64,000 bases of DNA from JADLBR01 sp020847615 (GTDB taxonomy: Bacteria; Verrucomicrobiota; Verrucomicrobiia; JADLBR01): the NCBI GenBank assembly GCA_026646655.1, contig JAPKHT010000003.1, forward strand, positions 1 through 64,000, written 5' to 3'. Each line of letters starts with the position of its first letter. Position 1 is the first letter of the stretch. The notes under the pieces were generated by a model that was not told the DNA's origin, searched no databases, and saw only the letters and a list, made by a program, of their open reading frames with translations. Below, in pieces: positions 8,618 to 16,623 of this stretch. A program made the translations under genes and the position numbers.

Positions 8618-9469
8618 ATGAGTGACAAAGACGTATCCGCGCTGGATTCCGGGTTCATGTCGGAGGTGGCGTCGGTGGCCGAGGCCGCGGCGCGCGCGGG
8701 GGGCGAGGTGGTGTCGAAGTACCACCGGACGGGCGTGGAGATCCGGAGCAAGGGGAGCTATAATTTGGTCTCCGACGCGGACATCGAGGCAGAGGCGGCG
8801 GTGGTGGGGGTGGTGCGCGCGGCGTTTCCCGGGCACGCGATTTTGGCGGAGGAGGGGCACCGTGCGGATGGCGACGCGGAGGACCTGTGGGTGATCGACC
8901 CGCTGGACGGCACGAACAACTTCGCGCACGGGGTGCCGCAGTTTGCGGTATCGGTGGCGTACTGTCGGCGCGGGCGCCCGATGTGCGGGGTCGTGTTCAA
9001 TCCGGTGAGCGGGGAGTGGTTCGCGGCGAGGCGGGGCGAGGGGGCGTACGCCAACGGCACCCGGGCGCGTGTCGGGACCGAGGGGGCGCTCAACGAGATC
9101 ATCGTGAGCCTCGGGTTTTACTACGACCGGGGCGCGATGATGGAGGCGACGCTCGAGGCGGCGGGGGATTTCCTGCGCGAGGAGGTGCACGGCGTGCGCC
9201 GGATGGGCTGCGCCTCGCTGGACCTCTGCTGGGTGGGGATCGGTCGATTCGGGGCGTATTTCGAGTACATGCTCTCCCCGTGGGATTTCGCGGCGGGGGC
9301 GCTCTTTGTCGAGGAGGCGGGGGGCAGGGTCACGACGTGCGGGGGAGGGCCGCTGGCGATGGCGCCCACCGGCGTGCTCGCGACCAACGGCGCGGTCCAC
9401 GGGGCCGCGCTGGAGATCTTGCGCAGGTACCTGGACAAGGCCGAGGGGAGGCAGCAGCCCATCGGGTGA
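8618..9469 (+). CDS. Inositol monophosphatase family protein (SuhB-like)
   Basis: 283-residue Mg2+-dependent phosphatase of the IMPase/FBPase fold. All metal-site motifs are visible: SDADIEAE, then EE at residues 78-79, then DPLDGTNNF from residue 94, and WDFAAGALFVEEAGG near the C-terminus. The family hydrolyses inositol-1-phosphate or related sugar phosphates (also histidinol-phosphate or PAP in some members), so the substrate cannot be assigned. Cytoplasmic; single gene, convergent with the oxidoreductase at 9508. Confidence 0.85.
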   Translation: MSDKDVSALDSGFMSEVASVAEAAARAGGEVVSKYHRTGVEIRSKGSYNLVSDADIEAEAAVVGVVRAAFPGHAILAEEGHRADGDAEDLWVIDPLDGTNNFAHGVPQFAVSVAYCRRGRPMCGVVFNPVSGEWFAARRGEGAYANGTRARVGTEGALNEIIVSLGFYYDRGAMMEATLEAAGDFLREEVHGVRRMGCASLDLCWVGIGRFGAYFEYMLSPWDFAAGALFVEEAGGRVTTCGGGPLAMAPTGVLATNGAVHGAALEILRRYLDKAEGRQQPIG

Positions 9470-9480
9470 CCGATGGGCCC

Positions 9481-9510
9481 GGGCGTTCGGCTACGGGAAT
9501 TTTCTGGTCA
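9481..9510. repeat. Short copy (F) of the dispersed repeat ending on a stop codon
   Basis: GCGTTCGGCTACGGGAA, followed by TTTTCTGGTCA, matches the right half of the element at 45622-45706 with an internal deletion. Its last three bases are the TGA stop (minus strand) of the Gfo/Idh/MocA gene. Confidence 0.6.
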
Positions 9511-10821
9511 GGCGTCGGCCCTGCCCGGGAGGGGAACGACGCCGGTGGGCGGGAGACTGACTTTGCCCGCCTCGAAGTCCTCGGGGGAGGGACTCAGCGC
9601 GAGGTTGTACCAGGGGCTGTCCGCGCGTTCCGTCAGATCGATCCAGCGGACGATCTGGCCGGTGTAGGCGGAGATGCGTCCCATGATGGCGGCGAGAGTG
9701 GCCTCGGCGACCGAGCGCGCCTCGTTGAGGGGCTTTCCCTCGCGGATGCTGCGGATCAGGTCGGCGTGCTCCTGAACGTAGGGGTTGGCCGCGTCCTTCT
9801 TGGCCTTCGACTTCGCGCCCGCGACCTTGCCGCTCGGCCACATGGAGCCCTTGGTGCCGACGAATTGCTCGCCGATGCGCTGGTAGCAGCCGTTGATCTG
9901 GCGGGACATGCTGTGCACCATGACATCGTCGCCATAGTCGAAGTCGACGCTGAAGAAATCGTAGCGGTTGCCGAGTTTCCGGCGGGCGCGCCCCCCGAAA
10001 CCCATCGCGGTCTGTGGGGGGCGGCCGATGAACCAGTTGGCCACGTCGATGTTGTGGACGTGCTGCTCGACGATGTGGTCGCCGCACATCTCGGTGAACT
10101 GGTACCAGTTGCGGACCATGAGCTGGGCGTCGCCCTCGCCCTCCGCGCGCTCGAGCTCCAGGCGGGCGTTGCCGCCGCACCACCAGATGCGCCCGGCGAG
10201 GATCTTGCCGATCGCGCCGTCCGCGACCGCGCGATGGTTGTCCAGATAGACGGCCTCGTGCCGGCGCTGGGTGCCCGCGCCGACGGCCAGGCCCTTCTGC
10301 CTGGCCAGCTCGCCCGCGGCGATCACGCGGCGGGCGCCCACCGGGTCCACCGCGGCGGGCTTCTCCATGAAAGCGTGTTTGCCGGCGCCGACGCACGCCT
10401 CGAGATGCAGCGGGTGGAATGCCACGGGGGAGCAGATCACCACCAGATCCAGCGGGTTGACCGCGAGCAGCTTCCTGTACGCGTCGAAGCCGACGAACGT
10501 CGTCTCCGGCGTTATCTTGACGCGATCCGTGGGCGAGCCCGGCAGCCTCTGGCACTCGGTGGCGACCTTCGCCTTGAAGGCCTCGATGCGGTCGCCGAGC
10601 GCGTCGGCCACGGCGACGATCTCGACGGCGGGGTCCGCCTCGAGGACGTTGGCCGCCGCGCCGGAGCCCCGGTTGCCGCAGCCGATGATGCCCACGCGGA
10701 TCCTGTCGCTGCCCGCCGCGAACACGGGCGTGGGCAGGGCCGCGGCCAGCGGCGACAGGCCGGCGATTGCGGAGGCGGAGAGTTTCACGAAGTCTCTTCG
10801 GGTGGCGGGGTGGGTTTTCAT
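9508..10821 (-). CDS. Exported Gfo/Idh/MocA family oxidoreductase
   Basis: 437 residues. The N-terminus MKTHPATRRDFVKLSASAIA carries a Tat-type twin-arginine (RRDF) signal. Then follow a Rossmann domain with VGIIGCGNRGSG and a C-terminal alpha/beta domain with 'GDHIVEQHVHNIDVANWF', which holds the likely catalytic His pair, and EKPAAVD (the conserved EKP). The family uses NAD(P) on sugars, inositols or glycosides; Tat-exported members abound in Planctomycetes/Verrucomicrobia with unknown substrates. The stop lies inside a dispersed repeat copy. Single gene by spacing. Confidence 0.85.
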   Translation of the reverse strand: MKTHPATRRDFVKLSASAIAGLSPLAAALPTPVFAAGSDRIRVGIIGCGNRGSGAAANVLEADPAVEIVAVADALGDRIEAFKAKVATECQRLPGSPTDRVKITPETTFVGFDAYRKLLAVNPLDLVVICSPVAFHPLHLEACVGAGKHAFMEKPAAVDPVGARRVIAAGELARQKGLAVGAGTQRRHEAVYLDNHRAVADGAIGKILAGRIWWCGGNARLELERAEGEGDAQLMVRNWYQFTEMCGDHIVEQHVHNIDVANWFIGRPPQTAMGFGGRARRKLGNRYDFFSVDFDYGDDVMVHSMSRQINGCYQRIGEQFVGTKGSMWPSGKVAGAKSKAKKDAANPYVQEHADLIRSIREGKPLNEARSVAEATLAAIMGRISAYTGQIVRWIDLTERADSPWYNLALSPSPEDFEAGKVSLPPTGVVPLPGRADA

Positions 10822-10925
10822 GAGTTTTTTTGATTTCGAAAGAATAGCCTAACGCGGCCGTCGCGATCCGGCAAGGCCAAATCGAGGGGGCGGGGGAGCA
10901 TGGCGCCGGGCGGAGGCGTCCGCCC

Positions 10926-11693
10926 TTAATCCAATTTTGGCAGGTGCCCGGTGCAGTACTCCTCGCCGTCGCTCGCGACGCGGAATTCGAGGAGGTCGTC
11001 GTCGCGCTCGGTGCGCCCGCAGGTCTTGCAGCGGTGGAGGGGCTCGTCCTCGGGCATTTTGCGGGCCTCAAACTTGGCCCTGCGCGCGCGGACCTCGGCC
11101 ATGGCGACGGTGGCGCGGGCGGCGGTGGGCCCGAAGAAGAGGAGGTAGTTGGCGAAGGCGCAGCCTATGGCGAGCTTGGCGGCGGCGGGGCCCCCGAAGA
11201 AGGCGAGGGCGACGAGGACCGCGGAGATGAGGGCGAGCCACTTCACCCTGACGGGGAGGATGAAGAAGACGAGGATCTCGTATTCCGGGTAGAGGGTGGC
11301 GAACGCGAAGAACAGCGAGAGGTAGAGGTATTGGCCGGAGATATCGGGCAGGCCGAAGCACATGGCGCCGGTGGCGGTGCCGAGGATGCCGAGCAGGAGA
11401 TAGACGTTGGTCTTGAAGGCGCCGAAACCCTCCTCGATGCCATCGCCGATGAGCCACATGATCATCACGACGAACAGGATCCATATCGGGCTGAAGGTGG
11501 AGGGGATGAACGCGTAGGTGACGAGGCGCCAGAACTGGCCTTGGCGGACGAGTTCGGGTTGGAGGGTGAGGGTGCCGACGAAGCCGGGCGTGAGCGCCTC
11601 GAGGATGAAGCAGAGCAGGTACAGGAGGGCGATGCCGCGGATGGAATGGGGCACGGCGAAGCGACCCAGCCTAGATTCGAGCCAGTCGAGCAT
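10926..11693 (-). CDS. Rhomboid-like membrane protein, probably inactive, with C-terminal zinc ribbon
   Basis: 255 residues with about six membrane helices (residues 15-190) and the rhomboid-like block 'QFWRLVTYAFIP'. An active rhomboid has GxSG in TM4 and a His in TM6. Here the TM4 region reads GILGTATGAMCFG, with no serine at the expected place, and the last helix reads FANYLLFFG without His, so proteolysis is unlikely. The cytoplasmic tail has CKTCG and, about 25 residues later, YCTGHLP, which could form a zinc ribbon or half-site. Likely a pseudo-rhomboid scaffold. Single gene, downstream of moeB on the same strand. Confidence 0.75.
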   Translation of the reverse strand: MLDWLESRLGRFAVPHSIRGIALLYLLCFILEALTPGFVGTLTLQPELVRQGQFWRLVTYAFIPSTFSPIWILFVVMIMWLIGDGIEEGFGAFKTNVYLLLGILGTATGAMCFGLPDISGQYLYLSLFFAFATLYPEYEILVFFILPVRVKWLALISAVLVALAFFGGPAAAKLAIGCAFANYLLFFGPTAARATVAMAEVRARRAKFEARKMPEDEPLHRCKTCGRTERDDDLLEFRVASDGEEYCTGHLPKLD

Positions 11694-11714
11694 CGCGCCA
11701 CCCTAGCAGCCCGA

Positions 11715-11732
11715 CGGACTTCGCCAAGTCCG
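11715..11732. terminator. Hairpin between moeB and the rhomboid-like gene
   Basis: CGGACTT, then CGCC, then AAGTCCG gives a 7-bp perfect stem with a 4-nt loop. There is no T-run, so a classical intrinsic terminator is uncertain. A similar CGGAC/GTCCG hairpin follows the RRM gene at 45481. Confidence 0.45.
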
Positions 11733-11748
11733 ACAAGGCCGCCGCCCG

Positions 11749-11826
11749 TTGGCGGCCAAACGCTGACGCGTTCGGCTACAGGAATTGCGTTCGGCCACGG
11801 GAAGCGATGCGGCTATTTTCGAGTTA
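11749..11826. repeat. Copy (A) of the dispersed repeat, ending on the moeB stop
   Basis: The sequence runs from TTGGCGGCCAAACGCT through GCGTTCGGCTAC to GCGGCTATTTTCGAGTTA. It has an internal ~20-bp partial duplication (a second GCGTTCGGCCAC). The terminal TTA is the TAA stop of the moeB-rhodanese gene on the minus strand. Confidence 0.7.
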
Positions 11827-12993
11827 GTACGTTGGGACCGAGGGGTCGATTTCTTTGGACCAAGCGAGGATGCCGCCCCGGACGTTCTTGGCGCGGTGGA
11901 AGCCGGCGGCCTGGAAAGCGCGGACCGCGGCGGCGCTGCGGGCGCCGGACTTGCAGTGGACGGCGATCGCGTGGGCCGGGTCGAACTCGCGCATCCGCGC
12001 CGGCAGTTCGCCCAGCGGGATCAGGCGTGCGCCGGGGATGCGACAGATCTGATATTCGCTGGGCTCGCGCACGTCGATGAGGACGAGGTCATCGCGGGCG
12101 GCGAGCCGGTCGCGGAGCTCTTGGACGGTCATCTCGGGCACCGGGCACTCTTGCGGCGCGGCGCCGCAGAACCGCTCGTAGTCGATGAGCCCATGGATGG
12201 TGCGGCGCTCGCCGCACAGGGGGCAGGCGGGATCCTTGTGGAGCCTGAGCTCGCGGAAACGCATGCGGAGCGCGTCGAAGGCGAGGAGGCGCCCGACGAG
12301 CGGGTCGCCGAGGCCGATGATGAGCTTGATGGTCTCGATCGCCTGCATGACGCCGATGACGCCGGGCAGGACGCCGAGGACGCCGCCCTCCGCGCAACTG
12401 GGGACCGCGCCGGGGGGCGGCGGCTCGGGGAAGAGGCAGCGGTAGCAGGGTCCCCTCTCGGCCCAGAAGACGGTGCATTGGCCCTCGAAGCGGAAGATGC
12501 TGCCATAGACGTTGGGCTTCCCGAGCAGGGCGCAGCAATCATTGACGAGGTATCGGGTGGGGAAGTTATCGGTGCCATCGACGATCACGTCGTAGTCGTG
12601 GCAGATGCGCATCGCGTTGTCGGCGCGAAGGGCCACCTCGTGGGTCTCGACCTCGACGTTGGGGTTGATCTCGAGGATGCGGTCGCGCGCGGACGCGACC
12701 TTGGGATGGCCGACGCGGGGGGTGCCGTGGATGATCTGGCGCTGGAGGTTCGAGTGATCGACGGCATCGGGGTCCACGATGCCCAAGCGCCCGATCCCTG
12801 CGGCGGCCAGGTAGGCCAAGATGGGTGAACCGAGGCCGCCGGCGCCGACGCACAGGACGCGGGCGGCCTTGAGCCTGCGCTGGCCGTCGATCGACACCTC
12901 GGGCATGACCAGATGCCGGCTGTAGCGCCGGGTCTCCTCGTCGGAGAGGTGGATTCCGGCGGCGGCGGCGCTGATGCGGTTCAGTGGGCTCAT
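11824..12993 (-). CDS. moeB: MoeB/ThiF-type adenylyltransferase with C-terminal rhodanese domain
   Basis: 389 residues. The E1-like domain (about 20-265) adenylates the C-terminal Gly of a ubiquitin-like sulfur carrier (MoaD/ThiS type): the ATP loop VGAGGLGSP, 'DPDAVDHSNLQRQ', 'DGTDNFPTRYLVND' and Zn-binding CYRC ... CPLCG are visible. The rhodanese domain (about 285-389) carries the active-site loop VHCKSGARS, supplying sulfur as in MoeBR/MOCS3 proteins. The frame is open far upstream, but homologous sequence begins around the MSPLNRI start at 12993. Acts in molybdopterin, thiamine or tRNA thiolation. The stop codon lies at the edge of repeat copy A. Confidence 0.9.
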   Translation of the reverse strand: MSPLNRISAAAAGIHLSDEETRRYSRHLVMPEVSIDGQRRLKAARVLCVGAGGLGSPILAYLAAAGIGRLGIVDPDAVDHSNLQRQIIHGTPRVGHPKVASARDRILEINPNVEVETHEVALRADNAMRICHDYDVIVDGTDNFPTRYLVNDCCALLGKPNVYGSIFRFEGQCTVFWAERGPCYRCLFPEPPPPGAVPSCAEGGVLGVLPGVIGVMQAIETIKLIIGLGDPLVGRLLAFDALRMRFRELRLHKDPACPLCGERRTIHGLIDYERFCGAAPQECPVPEMTVQELRDRLAARDDLVLIDVREPSEYQICRIPGARLIPLGELPARMREFDPAHAIAVHCKSGARSAAAVRAFQAAGFHRAKNVRGGILAWSKEIDPSVPTY

Positions 12994-13141
12994 GCTTGGG
13001 GACTGCGACCTATAGGCCCGGAAACGCGGGATTTCAACGTCGCTGATGGGGCGCGTCACGTGGCGGCGCCATTTGGGGCGCAACTCCGGGCGGGGGGCGG
13101 GGTTGCATCCGCGAGAACGGTCAACGACGACAGGAGGATGT

Positions 13142-14320
13142 ATGCGAGGCATGGGATTGGGTTGTGTTTTGGCGGTGGTGGCGCTGGCCGCGCCGTTGCG
13201 CGGGCAACCGTCGCCCGAGGAGTTCTTCAAACGGTTGGACGCCAATGGCGACGGGAAGTTGTCGAGAGAGGAGATCCCCGAGCGCGCGAGGCAGAACTTT
13301 GAGCGGATGGACCGCGACAAGGACGGTTCCATATCGCGCGAGGAGCACGAGGAGGTCGCGCGGCGATTCCGCGAGGTGGCTCCCGGGGGCAAGCGGCCAG
13401 AGGGCGGTCGCCCGCCCGCGATGCCGCCGGGGGTCAAACTGGAGGCCGACATCCCCTACGCGGGGACGGACAACCCGCGGCAGAGGCTGGACCTGTTGGT
13501 TCCCGAGGCACCGAAGGGCGGAAAACTGCCCGTGGTCGTGTTCATCCATGGCGGTGGCTGGCAGAATGGCGACAAGACGGGCGGGCGCCGCCAGGTGGCA
13601 GATCTCGTGGCGAGCGGGGAATTTGCCGGCGTCAGCGTGGGCTACAGGCTGACCGATGAGGCGCAATTTCCCCAGCAGATATATGACTGCAAGGCCGCGA
13701 TCCGGTGGATCCGGGCCAACGCCGAGAAGCGAGGGCTCGATCCCGACAAGATCGCGGTGTGGGGCAGTTCGGCCGGCGGTCACCTGGTGTCGCTGCTGGG
13801 GACCAGCGGCGATGTGAAAGAGCTGGAAGGAGAACTCGGGCCGAACAACGGCGCCTCGAGCCGGGTGAGCTGCGTGGTGAATTTCTATGGCCCGAGCGAG
13901 CTGCTGACGATGGGGGCACAGTCGAAACCGGGCGGGCGCATCAGCCACGATGCGCCGGATTCGCCCGAGGCGAAGCTGGTGGGCGGCGCGCTGCAAGAGA
14001 ACAAGGAGAAAGCCAAGGCCGCAAGCCCGATCACGCACGTGAGCAAGGACGATCCGCCTTTCCTGCACATCCACGGCGACGCGGATCCCGTGGTGCCGTA
14101 CGCACAGTCGGAGGCGCTGCACGAGGCGCTGAAGAAGGTGGGCGTTGCATCGGCGCTCGTGACGGTGGAGGGCGGTGGCCACGGGCAGGGATTTCCCCCC
14201 GAGACGCGCGAGATCGTGACGCGATTCTTGCGGCATCAACTGCGCGGCGAGGCGGGGGAGACCCCCGATCAAAAGATCGCGGCGGCCCAGGGAGGTCCCG
14301 GCGGCAAGCGGGGGAAATGA
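13142..14320 (+). CDS. Secreted alpha/beta-hydrolase (esterase/lipase) with N-terminal EF-hands
   Basis: 392 residues with a signal peptide (MRGMGLGCVLAVVALAAPLR). Residues ~25-75 form an EF-hand pair with Ca2+ loops DANGDGKLSREE and DRDKDGSISREE. The catalytic domain is of the BD-FAE/hormone-sensitive-lipase type, with oxyanion HGGGWQNG, nucleophile elbow GSSAGG, Asp in HGDADPVVP and His in GGGHG. The family removes acyl/acetyl groups from polysaccharides or hydrolyses small esters. A strong SD (AGGAGG) precedes ATG 13142. Divergent from moeB and transcribed alone; calcium may stabilise it outside the cell. Confidence 0.88.
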   Translation: MRGMGLGCVLAVVALAAPLRGQPSPEEFFKRLDANGDGKLSREEIPERARQNFERMDRDKDGSISREEHEEVARRFREVAPGGKRPEGGRPPAMPPGVKLEADIPYAGTDNPRQRLDLLVPEAPKGGKLPVVVFIHGGGWQNGDKTGGRRQVADLVASGEFAGVSVGYRLTDEAQFPQQIYDCKAAIRWIRANAEKRGLDPDKIAVWGSSAGGHLVSLLGTSGDVKELEGELGPNNGASSRVSCVVNFYGPSELLTMGAQSKPGGRISHDAPDSPEAKLVGGALQENKEKAKAASPITHVSKDDPPFLHIHGDADPVVPYAQSEALHEALKKVGVASALVTVEGGGHGQGFPPETREIVTRFLRHQLRGEAGETPDQKIAAAQGGPGGKRGK

Positions 14321-14426
14321 CAAGGCCGGGGCGGGCCGTGCAATCGCCACCTGACTTCGCCCGTGGGCCCGATCGTTGTGGCGGAGTGGCCGATCTGCCA
14401 CTTGTCTGCCTCACGCGGGTTGATGC

Positions 14427-15551
14427 CTATCTTGGAGCCAGATCTTTGGCCAAGGAATCGGTCTCGGTGATCTTGAAGCGGACGCTGACGACGGAGTGCT
14501 TCTCGGGGCCGGGCCGATATTTGATATATGTGGTGGCGATGAGGGTGCCATCGGGGAGGAACTCCATGCCGGGGTAGCCGCAGTCGCCGCCGGCGTGGCT
14601 GTGGAGCAGCTTGATGCGGTACTGGCCGGGGCGGGCGCCGCGGATGTCGTCGTAGGTGCCCACCCAGGCGACAAAGTGGCCGCGGGTGGGGCTGGCGGGG
14701 GCCTGATCGCGGAAGGCGATGACGAAGCGCCCGTCGGGAAGTCGCACGCCCATGTGGCGATCGCCGGTGAGTCCCCATGGTGTGTCCTGGGGCTGAGTCC
14801 AGTTCTTGCCCTCGTCGCGGGAGAACATCATGAGGCTATGGCCCTTGTGCTTGTTCTCGCGCATGAGGCAGCAGAGTTCGGAGCCGTCGGGCGAGCGGAA
14901 CGCGAAGGGCTCGCAGGGGTCTTTCCCCTCAACTTCGGCGACGATCTGGGGTTCGCCCCAGGTGACACCGCCATCCCGCGTCAGGGACTGCAGGACGACC
15001 AGCGGGCTCTTGTCTTTGCCTCCCGGCCCGCGGTGGTAGAGGCCGAGGTGGGATCCGTCCTTGAGCGCGACGATGCTGCTGAACGTCATCACGTTGGTGA
15101 AGCCGAGAGGCTTCATCTCGCGCCAGGTGCGCCCGCCGTCCTCGCTGAGGATGCGGGGCATCAGCGGTTGGGCGGAGAAGACCCAGAGGCGATCCTGGCC
15201 GGCGGGATCGACGAGGCGGTAAATGCTGGGGCAGTTGCGGTGTTTGCGGAACCCCTCGGGCAGGGAATCGTCCAGCCGCGTCCACGTGAGGCCGCCGTCA
15301 TCGCTCCGCGCCATGGGGCCGGCGGGGCCGCCGTGGCCGATGCTCCACACCGCGAACATCGTCCCGCCGTCTGGCATCAGCAGTGTGGTGGGATGACCCT
15401 GGTAGACGTTCGAGGTCCCTGCGGCGATGATGACGTGGCGATGGGCTTCCGCGGAAATATCGACCAGCGGGAGGTTGGGACCGGGATCCACCGCGCCCGA
15501 TGCCGGGAGGATGGGTGCCATAAAGATGAGGGTGAGGGTGTGGAGTTTCAT
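14427..15551 (-). CDS. Secreted sialidase-like (BNR propeller) protein lacking the YRIP motif
   Basis: 374 residues with a signal peptide (MKLHTLTLIFMAPILPASGA). Six-bladed propeller features include Asp-box repeats SDDGGLTW, SEDGGRTW, TRDGGVTW and SRDEGKNW. Where canonical sialidases have Y/FRIP (first Arg of the triad), this protein has 'VYQGHPTTLLMPDG'. It is closely similar to the N-terminal domain of the fusion at 27323-30802, so the two form one subfamily. It may cleave another nonulosonic acid, bind glycans or hydrolyse by a different Arg arrangement. It lies 163 nt downstream of the lyase gene, beyond a small repeat, and may be a distal operon gene. Confidence 0.75.
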   Translation of the reverse strand: MKLHTLTLIFMAPILPASGAVDPGPNLPLVDISAEAHRHVIIAAGTSNVYQGHPTTLLMPDGGTMFAVWSIGHGGPAGPMARSDDGGLTWTRLDDSLPEGFRKHRNCPSIYRLVDPAGQDRLWVFSAQPLMPRILSEDGGRTWREMKPLGFTNVMTFSSIVALKDGSHLGLYHRGPGGKDKSPLVVLQSLTRDGGVTWGEPQIVAEVEGKDPCEPFAFRSPDGSELCCLMRENKHKGHSLMMFSRDEGKNWTQPQDTPWGLTGDRHMGVRLPDGRFVIAFRDQAPASPTRGHFVAWVGTYDDIRGARPGQYRIKLLHSHAGGDCGYPGMEFLPDGTLIATTYIKYRPGPEKHSVVSVRFKITETDSLAKDLAPR

Positions 15552-15633
15552 GGACTTCCTGGGTTTGCGGTGGAGCGGTGTGTTCGAGCAAGACATCATG
15601 CGCGCCGCGACGGGCGCCACCGGGCGGAAGATC

Positions 15634-15695
15634 TCTCACGCAAAGGCGCCAAGAACGCCGAGGACACCTTTGCGCCCTGGCGTCGTGGCGTGAGA
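15634..15695. repeat. 62-bp intergenic palindrome-ended repeat
   Basis: TCTCACGC (15634-15641) and GCGTGAGA (15688-15695) form perfect 8-bp ends around 'AAAGGCGCCAAGAACGCC' and 'TTTGCGCCCTGGCG'. It shares the TCTCAC end type with the larger element at 8259-8465. It sits between the lyase and the sialidase-like gene, where its hairpin could attenuate transcription. Confidence 0.65.
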
Positions 15696-15714
15696 CAGGG
15701 GACCTTCGAACTCT

Positions 15715-16623
15715 TCATGTCTGGATGGGGAATCCCAGCGGTTCCAGATCCCGCCGGAGCGATTCGCGCTGGGTGGCGCCGGGGTCGCGCAGGGGCGGGC
15801 GCACCGGGCCGCAGTCGATGCCCGCGATGGCCATCATGGCCTTTCCGGCGGGGAGACCCCCGTGGCGGAGCATCGCGGCGATGATGTCGGCCGCCTGGGC
15901 CTGGGCGACGCGGGCCGAGGCGATGTCGCCGCGGGCGAACGCCTCCATCAGCCGGTGGTAGAGGGGTGCCATGTAATTGTATGTGCTGCCTATGGCGCCC
16001 CTGGCCCCGAGGGCCAGGCCCGCGAGCAGCATCTCGTCCCGCCCGAACAGGATGTCGTATCGGCCGCCATCGGCGCGCAGGCAGGCCGAGAAATCCAGCA
16101 TGTCCTCGTGGGTATATTTGATGCCCGCGAGGTTTGGGATCTTGCCGGCGGCGGAGGCGAGGAAGTCCGCCATGGGGAGATGCACGCCGGTGATCGAGGG
16201 CAGGTGGTAGAAATAGAAGGGCAGGTCGGGCGCGGCGGCGGCGATCGGGTCGCAGAATGCGACGAGGTCCTCGACGGATTTTGGCTTGAGGAAATATGGG
16301 GCGAGGCAACCGATCGCGGCGGCGCCGATGCTTTGCGCGTGCGCGGCGAGGGCGCGGGCGTCCGCAATGGAGGCGTGGCCGACCTGGACGATGATGCGGA
16401 ACCGGTCGCGCGCGGCGTCGGTCCAGGCGGCGGCGAGTTCCATGCGCTCGGCGGTGGACATCGAGGGACCCTCGCCCGTGGTGCCGCAGACGAACGCGCC
16501 CGCGACGCCATCGGCGATCAGTTTTGTCGCCAGGCGACCGACCGGGCCGGTGTCCAGTGAGCCGTCGGGGTGGAACGGGGTGAAGGGTGCCGCGATGAGG
16601 CCGGTGATGTGTGCGTGTTTCAT
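15715..16623 (-). CDS. nanA: N-acetylneuraminate lyase (NPL/NanA type)
   Basis: 302-residue class I aldolase of the DapA/NanA family that splits N-acetylneuraminate into N-acetylmannosamine and pyruvate. Visible features are GTTGEGPSMS, the Tyr-containing PFYFYHLPSITGV, the Schiff-base Lys in LAGIKYTHEDMLDF, and FGRDEMLLAGLALGARGAIGSTYN. The YxYHxP...GIK...GSTYN pattern resembles animal-type NPL more than E. coli NanA or DapA, which makes a sialic acid substrate the best reading. Its ATG overlaps the stop of the transporter gene (ATGA). Alternatives: another 2-keto-3-deoxy sugar-acid aldolase. Confidence 0.82.
   Translation of the reverse strand: MKHAHITGLIAAPFTPFHPDGSLDTGPVGRLATKLIADGVAGAFVCGTTGEGPSMSTAERMELAAAWTDAARDRFRIIVQVGHASIADARALAAHAQSIGAAAIGCLAPYFLKPKSVEDLVAFCDPIAAAAPDLPFYFYHLPSITGVHLPMADFLASAAGKIPNLAGIKYTHEDMLDFSACLRADGGRYDILFGRDEMLLAGLALGARGAIGSTYNYMAPLYHRLMEAFARGDIASARVAQAQAADIIAAMLRHGGLPAGKAMMAIAGIDCGPVRPPLRDPGATQRESLRRDLEPLGFPIQT

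Noticed and set aside
12994..13452. N-terminal extension of moeB
   Set aside because: It would overlap the divergent esterase gene with its strong SD; the conserved E1 fold begins after 12993.
15715..16623. Dihydrodipicolinate synthase (DapA) assignment
   Set aside because: The YHLP...GIKYTHEDM...GSTYN pattern and the neighbours (mutarotase, sialidases) fit N-acetylneuraminate lyase better than lysine biosynthesis.
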